A DNA stretch of 32,169 nt, from NCBI RefSeq assembly GCF_030457785.1, contig NZ_JAKDUI010000005.1, positions 1-32,169 on the forward strand. The letters are read 5' to 3'. Numbering within the stretch: the stretch's first letter is position 1; every line of letters begins with the position of its first letter. A model generated the notes under the pieces. It was not told where the DNA came from, searched no databases, and saw only the letters and a list, made by a program, of their open reading frames with translations. Made by a program: the position numbers and the translations under genes. This DNA is from Psychrobacter sp. GTDB taxonomy: Bacteria; Pseudomonadota; Gammaproteobacteria; Pseudomonadales; Moraxellaceae. Positions 1-8,189 of this stretch are shown piece by piece.

Positions 1-686
1 AGAGTGTAATCGAAAATTGGCAAAAAGTGAATACACAAGTAGCGATGGCAGGCGAGCAAGCGAATCGTCCAGAAGCTGATGTAACGCTACTTGCTGTTTC
101 AAAAACCAAGCCTGCGGAGATGGTTGCTACATTGGCTGAGCAAGGGCAGTGTCACTTTGGGGAGAATTACCTACAAGAAGCCATCGAAAAAATCAACAGT
201 TTGAAAGCCAATACTGACTGTGAAGATATTGTGTGGCATTACATCGGCAGTATTCAGCGTAATAAGACTCGTGATATTGCGGAAAATTTCGACTGGGTAC
301 AAACAGTTGAGCGTGACATCATCGCCAAACGTTTAAACAACCAACGCCCAGAGGCATTGCCACCATTGAACGTGCTGATTCAAGTAAATATCGATAACGA
401 GGATAGCAAGTCAGGATGCCTGTCAGCAGAGCTACCTGAATTGATTAGTACAATCAAAGGATATAAGCGATTACAATTGCGTGGCTTGATGATTATTCCT
501 GCAAAATCAGATACCAATGCCTTTGCTCGAACCAAACAATTATTTGAGGACGTCAAAGGCGCTCATCCAGAGCTCAGTAAGTGGGATACCTTGAGCATGG
601 GTATGAGTGGCGATATGGTTGAAGCGATAGCTGAGGGTTCGACGATGGTGCGTGTCGGTACTGCTATTTTTGGGGAGCGATCTTAA
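1..686 (+). CDS. yggS: YggS/PLPBP-family PLP-binding homeostasis protein (5' partial)
   Basis: This is a single-domain PLP-binding protein of the YggS/PROSC family, thought to buffer cytosolic pyridoxal phosphate and affect amino-acid and vitamin B6 balance; no catalytic reaction is established. The sequence shows the PLP-lysine motif LLAVSKTKP, then FGENYLQEA, WHYIGSIQRNK, and near the C-terminus LSMGMSGDM and VRVGTAIFGER, all hallmarks of the family. A GTG lies at 27, but the frame stays open to the window edge and reads SVIENWQKV upstream. Family members have about 30 residues before LLAVSKTK, so the true start is probably a few codons outside the window. The stop is TAA at 684-686. I see no canonical T-tract terminator right after it. 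Confidence in the family is high. Confidence 0.93.
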   Translation, partial: SVIENWQKVNTQVAMAGEQANRPEADVTLLAVSKTKPAEMVATLAEQGQCHFGENYLQEAIEKINSLKANTDCEDIVWHYIGSIQRNKTRDIAENFDWVQTVERDIIAKRLNNQRPEALPPLNVLIQVNIDNEDSKSGCLSAELPELISTIKGYKRLQLRGLMIIPAKSDTNAFARTKQLFEDVKGAHPELSKWDTLSMGMSGDMVEAIAEGSTMVRVGTAIFGERS

Positions 687-1031
687 TCAGCGTAAGTACG
701 CAGTTGCTATCAATACGCCAGATGTTTGATGTGTATAGGTGAGTAAAGTCAAGCCATACTTGATAGCAGAATTGGTGTAAACAATAAAATCAGCACATGA
801 AAATAGCATGTGAAAACAATACTAAGTCAAAGCAACAAAAGATAGAGTGTAGATATAGTGCGGCGTACAAAAACAAAAAAGCCGGGCAAGTACCCAGCTG
901 ATCATAATAAGTAAGGTTTGATCGTAAAGGATTGGGCTAGTAACTTAGTTTGTGTTGTGTGGTTTATGTTGCGTGCAGCTCTGCCAATAACAACCAAATA
1001 GTAGCGTCGTTGGCAAAGCTGTGATGAATAG
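687..1031. other. Intergenic gap between convergent yggS and nadE
   Basis: No credible ORF. It holds a 9-bp inverted pair, TGCTATCAA (705-713) and TTGATAGCA (760-768), a small hairpin CACATG/CATGTG (794-812), and the nadE-side terminator at 875-898. The inverted pair could act as a weak yggS transcription end, but neither dyad is followed by a T-tract. Confidence 0.6.
875..898 (-). terminator. Intrinsic terminator for nadE
   Basis: Read on the minus strand, GCTGGG pairs with CCCGGC across a 6-nt loop, with one G·U pair, and is followed by TTTTTTG. It lies about 130 nt past the nadE stop. The plus-strand reading has a C/A mismatch at the same pair and an A-tract on the wrong side, so it works best for the leftward gene. 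Confidence 0.65.
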
Positions 1032-2723
1032 CTAGCCTTTAATAGACCACTTATTCACCAATGGATAGCGACGTTCACGACCAAAGGCTTTATGGCTGAT
1101 TTTTGTACCAATCGCTGCCTGACAGCGTTTGTATTCGCTGTTATCGACCATTTTAACAACTTTGGCGACCATGTCTGCGTCAAAGCCTTTATCAACGATC
1201 TCTTGATAGCCCATGTCTTTATCGATATATGACATCAGCACCTCATCCAACACATCGTAATCAGGCAAGCTGTCTTGATCTTTTTGGTCTGGGCGTAGTT
1301 CGGCTGATGGCGGGCGAGTAATGACACGCTCAGGAATCACGGGCGTGTCTTCTAAACGGTTACGGTAGCTGGCCAGTTTATATACCTGTGATTTATAGAC
1401 GTCTTTTAGGACATCAAAGCCACCGGCCATGTCACCATATAGGGTCGAGTAACCAACGGCTAACTCGGATTTGTTGCCTGTGGTGATGACCAGATGACCA
1501 AATTTGTTCGATAGTGCCATCAGTACCACACCGCGAGCACGTGCTTGGATATTTTCTTCGGTGGTGTCTGATGGTGATTTATTAAATAGTGGGGCTAGGG
1601 TGTGACGAATGCCTTCTACTGCATCGAAAATTGGGCAAACGGTATAAGAGACATTCAAGCGGCGTGCCTGCGCTTGTGCGTCCTCTAAGCTGATCTGTGA
1701 CGTGTATTCGTACGGCATCATCACTGCATAGACCTTATCAGCGCCCAGTGCATCGACAGCGATACAGAGTGTCAGTGCTGAATCGATGCCGCCTGAGAGA
1801 CCGACGATAACACCAGAGAATCCTGAAAGATTGACGTAGTCACGCAATCCAACCACCAGCGCTTGATACATCTCAGACTCACGGCTCAGTGATAGAGGTG
1901 CTTTAGGCTGGACATCAAACTTTGCAGTTTTCACATCTAAAGTGGCTAGCGACAGCTGATCCATAAAACGTGGTGCTTCGTGGGCAACGCTGCCATCCGC
2001 TTGGGTGACCAATGATCCACCGTCGAATACCAAGTCATCTTGACCGCCAACGGCATTGGTATAAATGATTGGTAGATCGTTTTCTTTGCTGCGTTTGCTC
2101 AGCATGGCTTTGCGGTCTTCTTGCTTTTCGATTTCAAAGGGCGATGCATTTAAGCTCACAATAACGTCAGCACCTTGTTTTTTCAGTTCAGCAATCGGGC
2201 CTTTATCCCATAGATCTTCGCAGATCAGTAGACCAATGGTGATGCCTTTAAAATCAAACAGTACTTGATTGCGACCTTTATCGAAGTAGCGGCGCTCATC
2301 AAATACGCCATAATTGGGTAGGATTTGCTTGTGATAAAAGCCTTTTTGATGACCATTATGAAGAATAGCCGCAGAGTTAAAAGTACCGTGATGATCGACA
2401 TGCGGATAGCCAACAATCATGACGATGTCATCGACATCACTCAAGGTAGACAATGCACTTTTGACTCGGCCTGACAGGCTAGGGCGTAGTAACAAGTCTT
2501 GCGGTGGGTAACCTAAAAGTGCCAACTCTGGAAATACGATGACGTCGGCACCTTGCTCGCGGGCTTCTAATGCGAGGGTGCGCATTTTTTTGGCATTGGC
2601 TGTGATATCACCGACCAAAAAATGTGATTGTGCCATCGCAAAAGTGACAGTTTCTGTTGATTTATGGGTGTTATTGGCCTCATTCGAGGTATCTAGATGG
2701 GGATTATCAGTGTCTTTTGACAT
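1032..2723 (-). CDS. nadE: Glutamine-dependent NAD+ synthetase
   Basis: It makes NAD+ from nicotinic acid adenine dinucleotide, ATP and glutamine, the last step of NAD synthesis. Two domains are visible. The N-terminal nitrilase-type glutaminase (about residues 27-265) has the Glu-Lys-Cys triad: E66 in FPELALLGYP, K132 in HKQILPNYG and C168 in LLICEDLW. The C-terminal synthetase (about 285-560) has the ATP pyrophosphatase loop SGGIDS at 310-315. The 563-residue length fits the two-domain proteobacterial form. The start at 2723 follows AGGA about 10 nt upstream. It adds a polar stretch of roughly 27 residues before the usual family start near TFAMAQ, so a shorter product from Met30 is possible. 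The gene is convergent with yggS. It can take ammonia from its own glutaminase domain. Confidence 0.96.
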   Translation of the reverse strand: MSKDTDNPHLDTSNEANNTHKSTETVTFAMAQSHFLVGDITANAKKMRTLALEAREQGADVIVFPELALLGYPPQDLLLRPSLSGRVKSALSTLSDVDDIVMIVGYPHVDHHGTFNSAAILHNGHQKGFYHKQILPNYGVFDERRYFDKGRNQVLFDFKGITIGLLICEDLWDKGPIAELKKQGADVIVSLNASPFEIEKQEDRKAMLSKRSKENDLPIIYTNAVGGQDDLVFDGGSLVTQADGSVAHEAPRFMDQLSLATLDVKTAKFDVQPKAPLSLSRESEMYQALVVGLRDYVNLSGFSGVIVGLSGGIDSALTLCIAVDALGADKVYAVMMPYEYTSQISLEDAQAQARRLNVSYTVCPIFDAVEGIRHTLAPLFNKSPSDTTEENIQARARGVVLMALSNKFGHLVITTGNKSELAVGYSTLYGDMAGGFDVLKDVYKSQVYKLASYRNRLEDTPVIPERVITRPPSAELRPDQKDQDSLPDYDVLDEVLMSYIDKDMGYQEIVDKGFDADMVAKVVKMVDNSEYKRCQAAIGTKISHKAFGRERRYPLVNKWSIKG

Positions 2724-3581
2724 TGTTATTTTTCCTGTCGATATATTATTAAAATTTGGTAAATCAATGGTTAAATGTAATTCTGTGTTGGTCTACAATG
2801 AAACCCGAAATTAACTCAACATAATGCGCTTCTATAGCGAGTTCGAATATTGAACCTGTGCGTTGAGCTTAAAATCACCTCTGGATTTATACTATATTGG
2901 TAAGTACCTGACTTATAGAGTCTTGTACCTGATAACCAAGTTTATAGCACTGCTCTGATATTTGGATCTTATAAGCGTCTAGAGAAGAGCCATAAAAGCG
3001 GGTTTTGGCTTCGCAAGTCTTCTTGCGGAATTGCATGCTTGTATAGGTCTAAAGCGCAGTCAAAACATGACTTTAGATGGCCAAAATTAGTGAAGCTGAA
3101 CCCACGCAATTTTATTAAGACCCTAAAAATAATTGCTTTAGTATAACATCAATTGCCATGACAAATAGAACGCGACAGTGAATTAGCTGACAGGACTTCG
3201 CTCAAAGGTGTGAGTGCCAAATCAGCCATGATAATTATTAATTATCGGATTTTATATGGCTGTCATTCTTGCGTCAGCGGTCACCGCTAAATACGGGAGA
3301 AAGTTGTAAGTAAAGATTACAACATAGCATTATTTATTTGGGTTATTTTATTGCATAATAAAACATTGCGGTCACCTCGTATTATCATATTCAAAAGTAT
3401 CATGGTTATGATGGACAGTGATTATGGTTACGGTATCATGGAGGACAACACTCTGAAAGTATCGTTTTATCTGTCGTTTACCGCTCACAACCCTCGTTAG
3501 TGAATACAGCTTGTGGACATAGTCTATATGCTAGTGTTCATCACAAATTTATAAACTTGCCAGCAATACTGTAATAGGGCG
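2724..3581. other. Long intergenic gap with many inverted repeats
   Basis: 858 bp without a convincing gene, upstream of both nadE (leftward) and the AI-2E-family permease gene (rightward), so promoters for both should lie here. Several dyads cluster at 2985-3323: CGCAAG-tctt-CTTGCG (3012-3027), a bulged stem at 3048-3077, CAGCCAT/ATGGCTG (3223-3263) enclosing a 17-bp AT palindrome (3230-3246), AGCGGT-C-ACCGCT (3276-3288), and GTTGTAA/TTACAAC (3303-3323). I could not match the whole to RNase P, tmRNA, SRP or 6S RNA. Its role is unknown. Confidence 0.5.
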
Positions 3582-4748
3582 TTGCTGTCCGCTCTTGGTT
3601 TATACGCTATGATCGAAAACTGGACAAAAGAATTTATTATTCAGCGCTTACTGGCCATTACTTTGCTAGTGGTGTTGTTCATACTGTGCTTTCGAGTGAT
3701 ACAGTTTTTCATTGTGCCAGCACTGTGGGCGGCGATTTTGGCGTATGTCACTTTTCCTATTTACAATTTTTTTCATCAAAAGGTTAAGTTGAGTCCAGAT
3801 TTTAGCGCCGCCATCATGACCATCAGTATCTCCTTGATCATAGGCGTACCACTCGTCGCGGGCGTTTTTATCTTACAGCAAGAAGCACTTAGCTTAATAA
3901 CCAATATAATCTATCGTATCAAGGTAGGTTATCTAGATGTGCCTGAATCTATCAAAGAGCTGCCCATCATTGGTCAGCAAATCAAAGACGTCTTGTGGAG
4001 GATTAACAAAAATCCAGAAGGAACGCTTGATGCCTTTCGTCTTTGGGCGCAGTCACATTTATATTATGGCAAAGTTGCCTTTGATGTGGTGTTCAGTAGT
4101 TTGGCTAAGCTTGGTATGGCGCTGATGACGCTGTTCTTTTTTTATCGTGATGGGACAAGTTTGATTCGTCAAATCCGTCAAGCATTGCGCAATATTATTG
4201 GCAATCGTATCGATGGTTATATTGATTCGGTCGGGACGACCACACGTGCTGTGGTTTATGGTATCGGTCTGACGGCGTTGGTGCAGGCTATCCTGGCTGG
4301 TATTGGCTATTATTTTGCTAGTGCGCCGAGTCCTATCCTACTGTCTATTATTACCTTCATCATCGCTCTGATCCCATTTGGTACGCCATTTGTGTGGGGC
4401 GGTGTCTCGATTTGGCTATTGAGTCAAGGCCACACCGCAGAAGGTATTGGTTTGGCATTGTGGGGCGTGCTGGTGATTAGTTGGGTTGATAATCTTATCC
4501 GCCCTATCGTTATCAGTGGTGCGACCAAAATCCCTTTTATTATTATATTTATCGGTGTATTGGGCGGTCTAACGGCATTTGGTTTTGTAGGCTTGTTCAT
4601 CGGTCCGGTCGTATTGGCCATTGGACTGGCAGTCTGGCGAGAGTGGATTTCACAGCATAAGAATGAGCTTTTTGCGCAGCAGGAAGTGGTGCTGTCTGAC
4701 TCCCGGACGTTACCAACTGAGTTTCCAACCGAGAAAGAATCAGAGTAG
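3582..4748 (+). CDS. AI-2E family transporter (PerM/YdiK-like membrane protein)
   Basis: This is an inner-membrane protein of the AI-2E transporter family, named for autoinducer-2 export by TqsA. Other members move different solutes, including Na+ or Li+ coupled with protons, so the substrate here is unknown. The sequence shows an N-terminal hydrophobic pair (about residues 20-65), a third segment after KLSPDF, a soluble stretch (about 115-170), and a C-terminal cluster of helices including the family-typical region around LIPFGTPFVWGG and IRPIVISG. The length of 388 is normal. The longest frame starts at a TTG (3582), but an ATG at 3609 begins MIENWTKEF and is equally plausible; neither has a strong Shine-Dalgarno. 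The stop is only 6 nt before pdxB, so the two are probably co-transcribed. Confidence 0.88.
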   Translation: MLSALGLYAMIENWTKEFIIQRLLAITLLVVLFILCFRVIQFFIVPALWAAILAYVTFPIYNFFHQKVKLSPDFSAAIMTISISLIIGVPLVAGVFILQQEALSLITNIIYRIKVGYLDVPESIKELPIIGQQIKDVLWRINKNPEGTLDAFRLWAQSHLYYGKVAFDVVFSSLAKLGMALMTLFFFYRDGTSLIRQIRQALRNIIGNRIDGYIDSVGTTTRAVVYGIGLTALVQAILAGIGYYFASAPSPILLSIITFIIALIPFGTPFVWGGVSIWLLSQGHTAEGIGLALWGVLVISWVDNLIRPIVISGATKIPFIIIFIGVLGGLTAFGFVGLFIGPVVLAIGLAVWREWISQHKNELFAQQEVVLSDSRTLPTEFPTEKESE

Positions 4749-4754
4749 AAACAC

Positions 4755-5912
4755 ATGACGATGTTAAATGAGACGGCTGCACATACAGGGCAAAATAAAA
4801 TAGACACTGTTAAAAATCTCACCATAGTGGCGGATAGTAATATCGCAAGCTTGGACGATTTTTTTAATGCTTCTATGCTTGGTCAGTTGACTGGACAATC
4901 GGTCGATATCATCAAGGTTGCTGGGCGAGAGATCAATGCAACGCTGATTGCTGATAAGCAGCCGGATGTGCTGCTGATACGCTCGGTGACGCAAGTAAGT
5001 GAGCCGTTATTAGCAGATAACGATAGTGTTCAGTTTGTTGGTTCAGCGACGATTGGTACCGACCACGTCGATCAAGGGTATTTGGCGCAGCGTCAAATCA
5101 GCTTTGCTAATGCTGCTGGCTGTAGTAAACATTCGGTAGCCCAGTATGTGTTAACGGCAATCCTAACATTACGTCCCACGCATTGGCAGCAGCCGTTAAC
5201 GCTCGGTATCATCGGGCTGGGTAACATCGGTAGTACGTTGGCTCAGTATGCTATCGAACTCGGTTGGCACGTATTGGGCTATGACCCATTGCTGCCTGCA
5301 TCGAGCCTGAATAATGCCAGCTTTGAACAAGTGATTCGCCAAAGTGACGTTGTCAGCTTGCATGTTCCTTTGACCGACATCAAAAGCGTTTCTCACCCCA
5401 ATGGCAGCGACTATCCAACGCGGCATTTGCTTGATAAGACGGTATTTGACATGCTGCCAGCAGAGACATTATTGATCAACAGCGCCCGCGGTCCGGTCAT
5501 TCATGCGAGCGATTTAGAGGCAGATATTGAGCGTACTCAACGTCAAGTGGTGCTCGACGTGTTTGAGCATGAACCCCAGATTACAGAGAGCCTATTATCC
5601 AAACTGGCTATCGCGACACCGCATATCGCTGGCTATACCGTCGAAGGTAAGCTGCGTGGTACGCAAATCATCTATGATGAGCTTTGTGAAAGTCTAGCAG
5701 TCACACCTGCCCAATTTATGCATGACTTACTGCCGCTCAATATGTTTTTGTGGCCGGAGTTGAAAGCGCAGCCAGTTAAATTGATCAAGTTTTATGACAT
5801 CATGCAGGATGACAGAGATTTGCGTGCCAAAGTCATTGACGGGCAAGTCAGTGGCGCTGACTTTGATCAACTGCGCCGTGACTATCACTTACGCCGCGAA
5901 TGGCTGTTTTAA
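4755..5912 (+). CDS. pdxB: Erythronate-4-phosphate dehydrogenase
   Basis: It oxidises 4-phosphoerythronate to 2-oxo-3-hydroxy-4-phosphobutanoate, the second step of the DXP-dependent route to pyridoxal phosphate, in the cytosol. It is a D-2-hydroxyacid dehydrogenase. The substrate-domain signature FVGSATIGTDHVD and ANAAGCSKHSVAQYV come first, followed by the NAD-binding loop GLGNIG at about 154-159. By alignment in mind with E. coli PdxB, the catalytic residues are R245 (INSARG), E273 (FEHEP) and H290 (TPHIAGY). The C-terminal dimerisation part is present, and the 385-residue length is close to the E. coli enzyme. The N-terminus is about 20 residues longer than usual before NLTIVADSNI, so the start could be slightly downstream. 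It sits 6 nt after the permease gene and 37 nt before epmA. Confidence 0.95.
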   Translation: MTMLNETAAHTGQNKIDTVKNLTIVADSNIASLDDFFNASMLGQLTGQSVDIIKVAGREINATLIADKQPDVLLIRSVTQVSEPLLADNDSVQFVGSATIGTDHVDQGYLAQRQISFANAAGCSKHSVAQYVLTAILTLRPTHWQQPLTLGIIGLGNIGSTLAQYAIELGWHVLGYDPLLPASSLNNASFEQVIRQSDVVSLHVPLTDIKSVSHPNGSDYPTRHLLDKTVFDMLPAETLLINSARGPVIHASDLEADIERTQRQVVLDVFEHEPQITESLLSKLAIATPHIAGYTVEGKLRGTQIIYDELCESLAVTPAQFMHDLLPLNMFLWPELKAQPVKLIKFYDIMQDDRDLRAKVIDGQVSGADFDQLRRDYHLRREWLF

Positions 5913-5949
5913 GTCTATTTTTATTTCTCAAAAGCCGCAGTAAACACTC

Positions 5950-7011
5950 ATGAGTCAAGCAAACGAACAACACCAAGCAAAGCAATCAAGTCAAGAAGGT
6001 TACTCTTCCTATAATCCTAGCTATGCACCGACCATGACGTTAGCCATGGCAAAGCAGCGTGCCCAAACTATCAATGCCATTCGGCAGTTTTTTACTAGGC
6101 GGAACGTCTTGGAGGTGCAGACACCACTGCTGTCACAAGCAGGCAATACGGATACTTTTTTGCAGTCAGTTGCGGCGCAAGTTACTTATCAAGATAAGCC
6201 TTGCACCTATTATCTGCACACCTCGCCTGAGTTTGCTATGAAGCGTTTATTGGCCAGTTGGCAGGTGCCCATTTATCAAATTTGCTCGGTATTTCGGGAT
6301 AACGAGATAGGCGTTCGGCATAATATTGAATTCACGATGCTGGAATGGTATCAGCCCAATTATACTCTGGATGATATGGCCAAGGAGCTAGGCGAGTTAT
6401 TGGAGGCGCTCTATGGTTATCCAGTGGTGATGAGTCATTATCGTTATGTCGATGCGTTTATGGACTTTGTCGGTATACATCCGTTGACAGCGAGCCTAGA
6501 TGCTTTACAAGCGGTGGCAGAAGATAAAGGACTAACAGGCTTTGATTTTAATACTGAGCAGAACAAGTTGGTGGAGAGCGAAGATAATATTCGTCAAAGT
6601 TGGTTGGATTTATTGTTTAGCCACGAAGTTGAGCCGAACTTGGGTCACGATTTACCAACCTTGATCGTAGATTATCCACCTGCGACTGCCGCACTAGCGA
6701 AAACAGCGGTCGATAAAGAAGGTAACAAGGTCGCCAAGCGGTTCGAGTTATATATCAATGGTATCGAGATTGCCAATGCTTATGATGAGCTGGCAGACGG
6801 GCAGGCGCTTAGAGCGCGGTTTGAGGAAGATAACCAATCACGCAAACGTCATAATCTGCCACAAATGCCAATAGATGAGCATCTATTGTCCGCCTCGGAT
6901 GATTTGGTGCCTTGTAGCGGTATTGCTCTTGGTATCGATAGACTGTTGATGGTAATCACAGGTGCTAGCCATTTAGATGAGGTTATTTCCTTCCCTAGTG
7001 GTGTGGCTTGA
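5950..7011 (+). CDS. epmA: Elongation factor P--(R)-beta-lysine ligase
   Basis: EpmA (PoxA/GenX/YjeA) resembles the catalytic core of class II lysyl-tRNA synthetase. It attaches (R)-beta-lysine to a conserved lysine of elongation factor P, which helps ribosomes through polyproline stretches. The sequence shows class II motifs: LEVQTPLLSQAG (about 54-65), HTSPEFAMKRLL (90-101), FRDNE and HNIEFTMLEWYQPNY (115-138), and the C-terminal motif 3 GIALGIDRLLM. No anticodon-binding domain precedes it, which separates it from LysS. At 353 residues it is about 28 longer than the E. coli protein, mostly a Gln/Ser-rich N-terminal leader that may not be functional. The partners efp and epmB are not in this window. 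It ends the run from the permease gene and is followed by a strong terminator. Confidence 0.95.
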   Translation: MSQANEQHQAKQSSQEGYSSYNPSYAPTMTLAMAKQRAQTINAIRQFFTRRNVLEVQTPLLSQAGNTDTFLQSVAAQVTYQDKPCTYYLHTSPEFAMKRLLASWQVPIYQICSVFRDNEIGVRHNIEFTMLEWYQPNYTLDDMAKELGELLEALYGYPVVMSHYRYVDAFMDFVGIHPLTASLDALQAVAEDKGLTGFDFNTEQNKLVESEDNIRQSWLDLLFSHEVEPNLGHDLPTLIVDYPPATAALAKTAVDKEGNKVAKRFELYINGIEIANAYDELADGQALRARFEEDNQSRKRHNLPQMPIDEHLLSASDDLVPCSGIALGIDRLLMVITGASHLDEVISFPSGVA

Positions 7012-7060
7012 GTCGCTAAAATGGCTATATGATCGTTATTAGAAAATAGGTGCTATAAAA

Positions 7061-7098
7061 AAGTGAGCAGGTCAAAAGATCTGCTCACTTTTTTCTTT
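7061..7098 (+). terminator. Strong intrinsic terminator after epmA
   Basis: AAGTGAGCAG plus GTC pairs with GAT plus CTGCTCACTT around an AAAA loop, giving a 13-bp stem with one G·U, then a T-rich tail. It lies 50 nt past the epmA stop and closes the permease-pdxB-epmA unit. Confidence 0.9.
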
Positions 7099-7138
7099 TT
7101 TAAACGGTTACTTTAAGGCTGTATATGTCGGAGTTCAT

Positions 7139-7270
7139 ATAGTCAGCGGACCACTAAACGGCTACGGCGTTATTTTCCTTAGATGCGCTGCTTGTACAAT
7201 CTACAGTCGGCTGCCTTGTAGCTATTTTAGAGTTCTTTGACTATCGGGTGAGACGTAGTTCTTTGACTAT
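7139..7270. repeat. MITE-like intergenic repeat with terminal inverted repeats
   Basis: A 106-bp element (7139-7244) is bounded by ATAGTCA and TGACTAT. The similarity continues inward: the left end reads ATAGTCAgcGgACcaCTAAA, and the right end inverted reads ATAGTCAaaGaACtCTAAA. The interior has GC-richer dyad-prone segments (ACGGCTACGGCG, AGTCGGCTGCC). The right end is then repeated directly: TTCTTTGACTAT occurs at 7233-7244 and 7259-7270, as if a second partial end were appended. No transposase is encoded, so it would be non-autonomous. I recall similar repeats between genes in Psychrobacter, but only one copy is visible here. Confidence 0.6.
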
Positions 7271-7291
7271 AGAGCGAGATGTGGTTATCTG

Positions 7292-7930
7292 CTATAAACT
7301 TGCGACGGCCTCATTGATTGCTGTCTCTCCGTTTTTCAGACTAAAGACTTTTTTGGTGGTGTTACTTGCTCCGAGTACAGCAGCTAACGTGGTAGCAACA
7401 TCTTCAATGGCATTTTCGCCAGCACTGCTATCATTGATAGTAATTTTGCCGGTCGCCTCGCGCTCTTTTAGAGCACCAGCTTGCACGATGGTATAGTCAA
7501 GTGAGCTGTTATTTACCAACCACTGATCAGCGTAATGTTTGCAGATGTAGTACTCTTTTAAGTCATCGATGGCCGGATTATCCCATTTGCTTGTGTCTAA
7601 TGAAAACACCGTGCTCAGCATGATATAGCGCTGGATACCTTTATCTTCAACTGCCTGTATGGTTTTAACGGCCCCGTGTAGGTCTACTTCTAAGACGTTT
7701 TTGCCGCCGCTGCCAGCCACGAAGTAAACAGCATCAATATCCGAGTCGATCTGCTGCTGGATAGCGTTTTTTTCAGCGGTAATATCTAAATCTATTTGAG
7801 CGTAGTTGTCGTCGTTGAAAAGTTGCTCAGTTTGACGAGTAGTACCGATAACTTTATGGTTGTCTGCCAATAGTTGCTTGACCAGATCCGTACCGACTCG
7901 ACCACTAGCACCAATTACTAAAATTTTCAT
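7292..7930 (-). CDS. Atypical SDR-family NAD(P)-binding oxidoreductase (YwnB/NmrA-like)
   Basis: This is a small cytosolic Rossmann-fold protein of the atypical short-chain dehydrogenase group (NAD(P)-binding, Pfam NAD_binding_10 type). The substrate is unknown. The sequence shows the nucleotide-binding GASGRVG at residues 7-13 of MKILVIGASGRVG, then VYFVAGSGGKNV, RYIMLSTVF, and YYICKHYADQWL with the YxxxK-like segment, and the family-typical DYTIVQAGALKE. The frame is open to an ATG at 7966, but the ATG at 7930 has AGGAG 5 nt upstream and starts exactly at the conserved beta-strand, so I chose 7930 (212 residues). A candidate promoter lies just upstream. The gene stands alone between the MITE-like repeat and an orphan hairpin. 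A redox or stress housekeeping role is only a guess from the family. Confidence 0.85.
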   Translation of the reverse strand: MKILVIGASGRVGTDLVKQLLADNHKVIGTTRQTEQLFNDDNYAQIDLDITAEKNAIQQQIDSDIDAVYFVAGSGGKNVLEVDLHGAVKTIQAVEDKGIQRYIMLSTVFSLDTSKWDNPAIDDLKEYYICKHYADQWLVNNSSLDYTIVQAGALKEREATGKITINDSSAGENAIEDVATTLAAVLGASNTTKKVFSLKNGETAINEAVASL

Positions 7931-7961
7931 AGCCACTCCTATCCTTGTATTCTTATTTATG

Positions 7962-7990
7962 TTCATACTTTTTTAAAGTTTGACTTTCAA
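7962..7990 (-). promoter_or_regulatory. Candidate sigma70 promoter for the oxidoreductase
   Basis: On the minus strand, TTGAAA (7990-7985) and TATGAA (7967-7962) are separated by 17 nt. The predicted start near 7955 leaves a short leader that keeps the AGGAG ribosome site. Confidence 0.45.
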
Positions 7991-8015
7991 GCATTCAGAG
8001 TAACAACTATAGGCG

Positions 8016-8043
8016 GCACGCTCCGTTATGAAGCGTGCTTTTT
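8016..8043 (+). terminator. Orphan rightward intrinsic terminator
   Basis: GCACGCT pairs with AGCGTGC over a 9-nt loop and is followed by TTTTT on the plus strand. No rightward gene ends here: the nearest is the leftward oxidoreductase whose start is at 7930. It could end an unseen small or antisense transcript, or be a remnant. Confidence 0.5.
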
Positions 8044-8102
8044 GCATAGCGTTTGGTTATAGAGTGTATAGGGTTTGCAAGGCGAGGACACTAAGGAAAG
8101 GC

Positions 8103-8151
8103 AAAAAGACGTCTGAATGGACGACTGCGCTTAGGAGGTAACATTCAGACG
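8103..8151 (-). terminator. Terminator for purK-yaiI
   Basis: CGTCTGAATG and CATTCAGACG form a perfect 10-bp stem with a 22-nt loop. On the minus strand it is followed by TCTTTTTG. It lies about 40 nt past the yaiI stop. The loop is long for an intrinsic terminator, but the orientation and T-tract fit. Confidence 0.6.
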
Positions 8152-8189
8152 CGGCAGACTATGGATATTGAGTGTATTCGGAACGAGAC

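Noticed and set aside
3229-3246. Fur-box-like palindrome (GATAATTA-T-TAATTATC)
   Set aside because: Only partial agreement with the Fur 7-1-7 consensus, in AT-rich DNA far from any iron gene.
3402-3500. A 32-residue ATG frame upstream of the AI-2E-family permease gene
   Set aside because: No ribosome site; the DNA is internally repetitive (TATCATGG, TTATGG), which could create it by chance.
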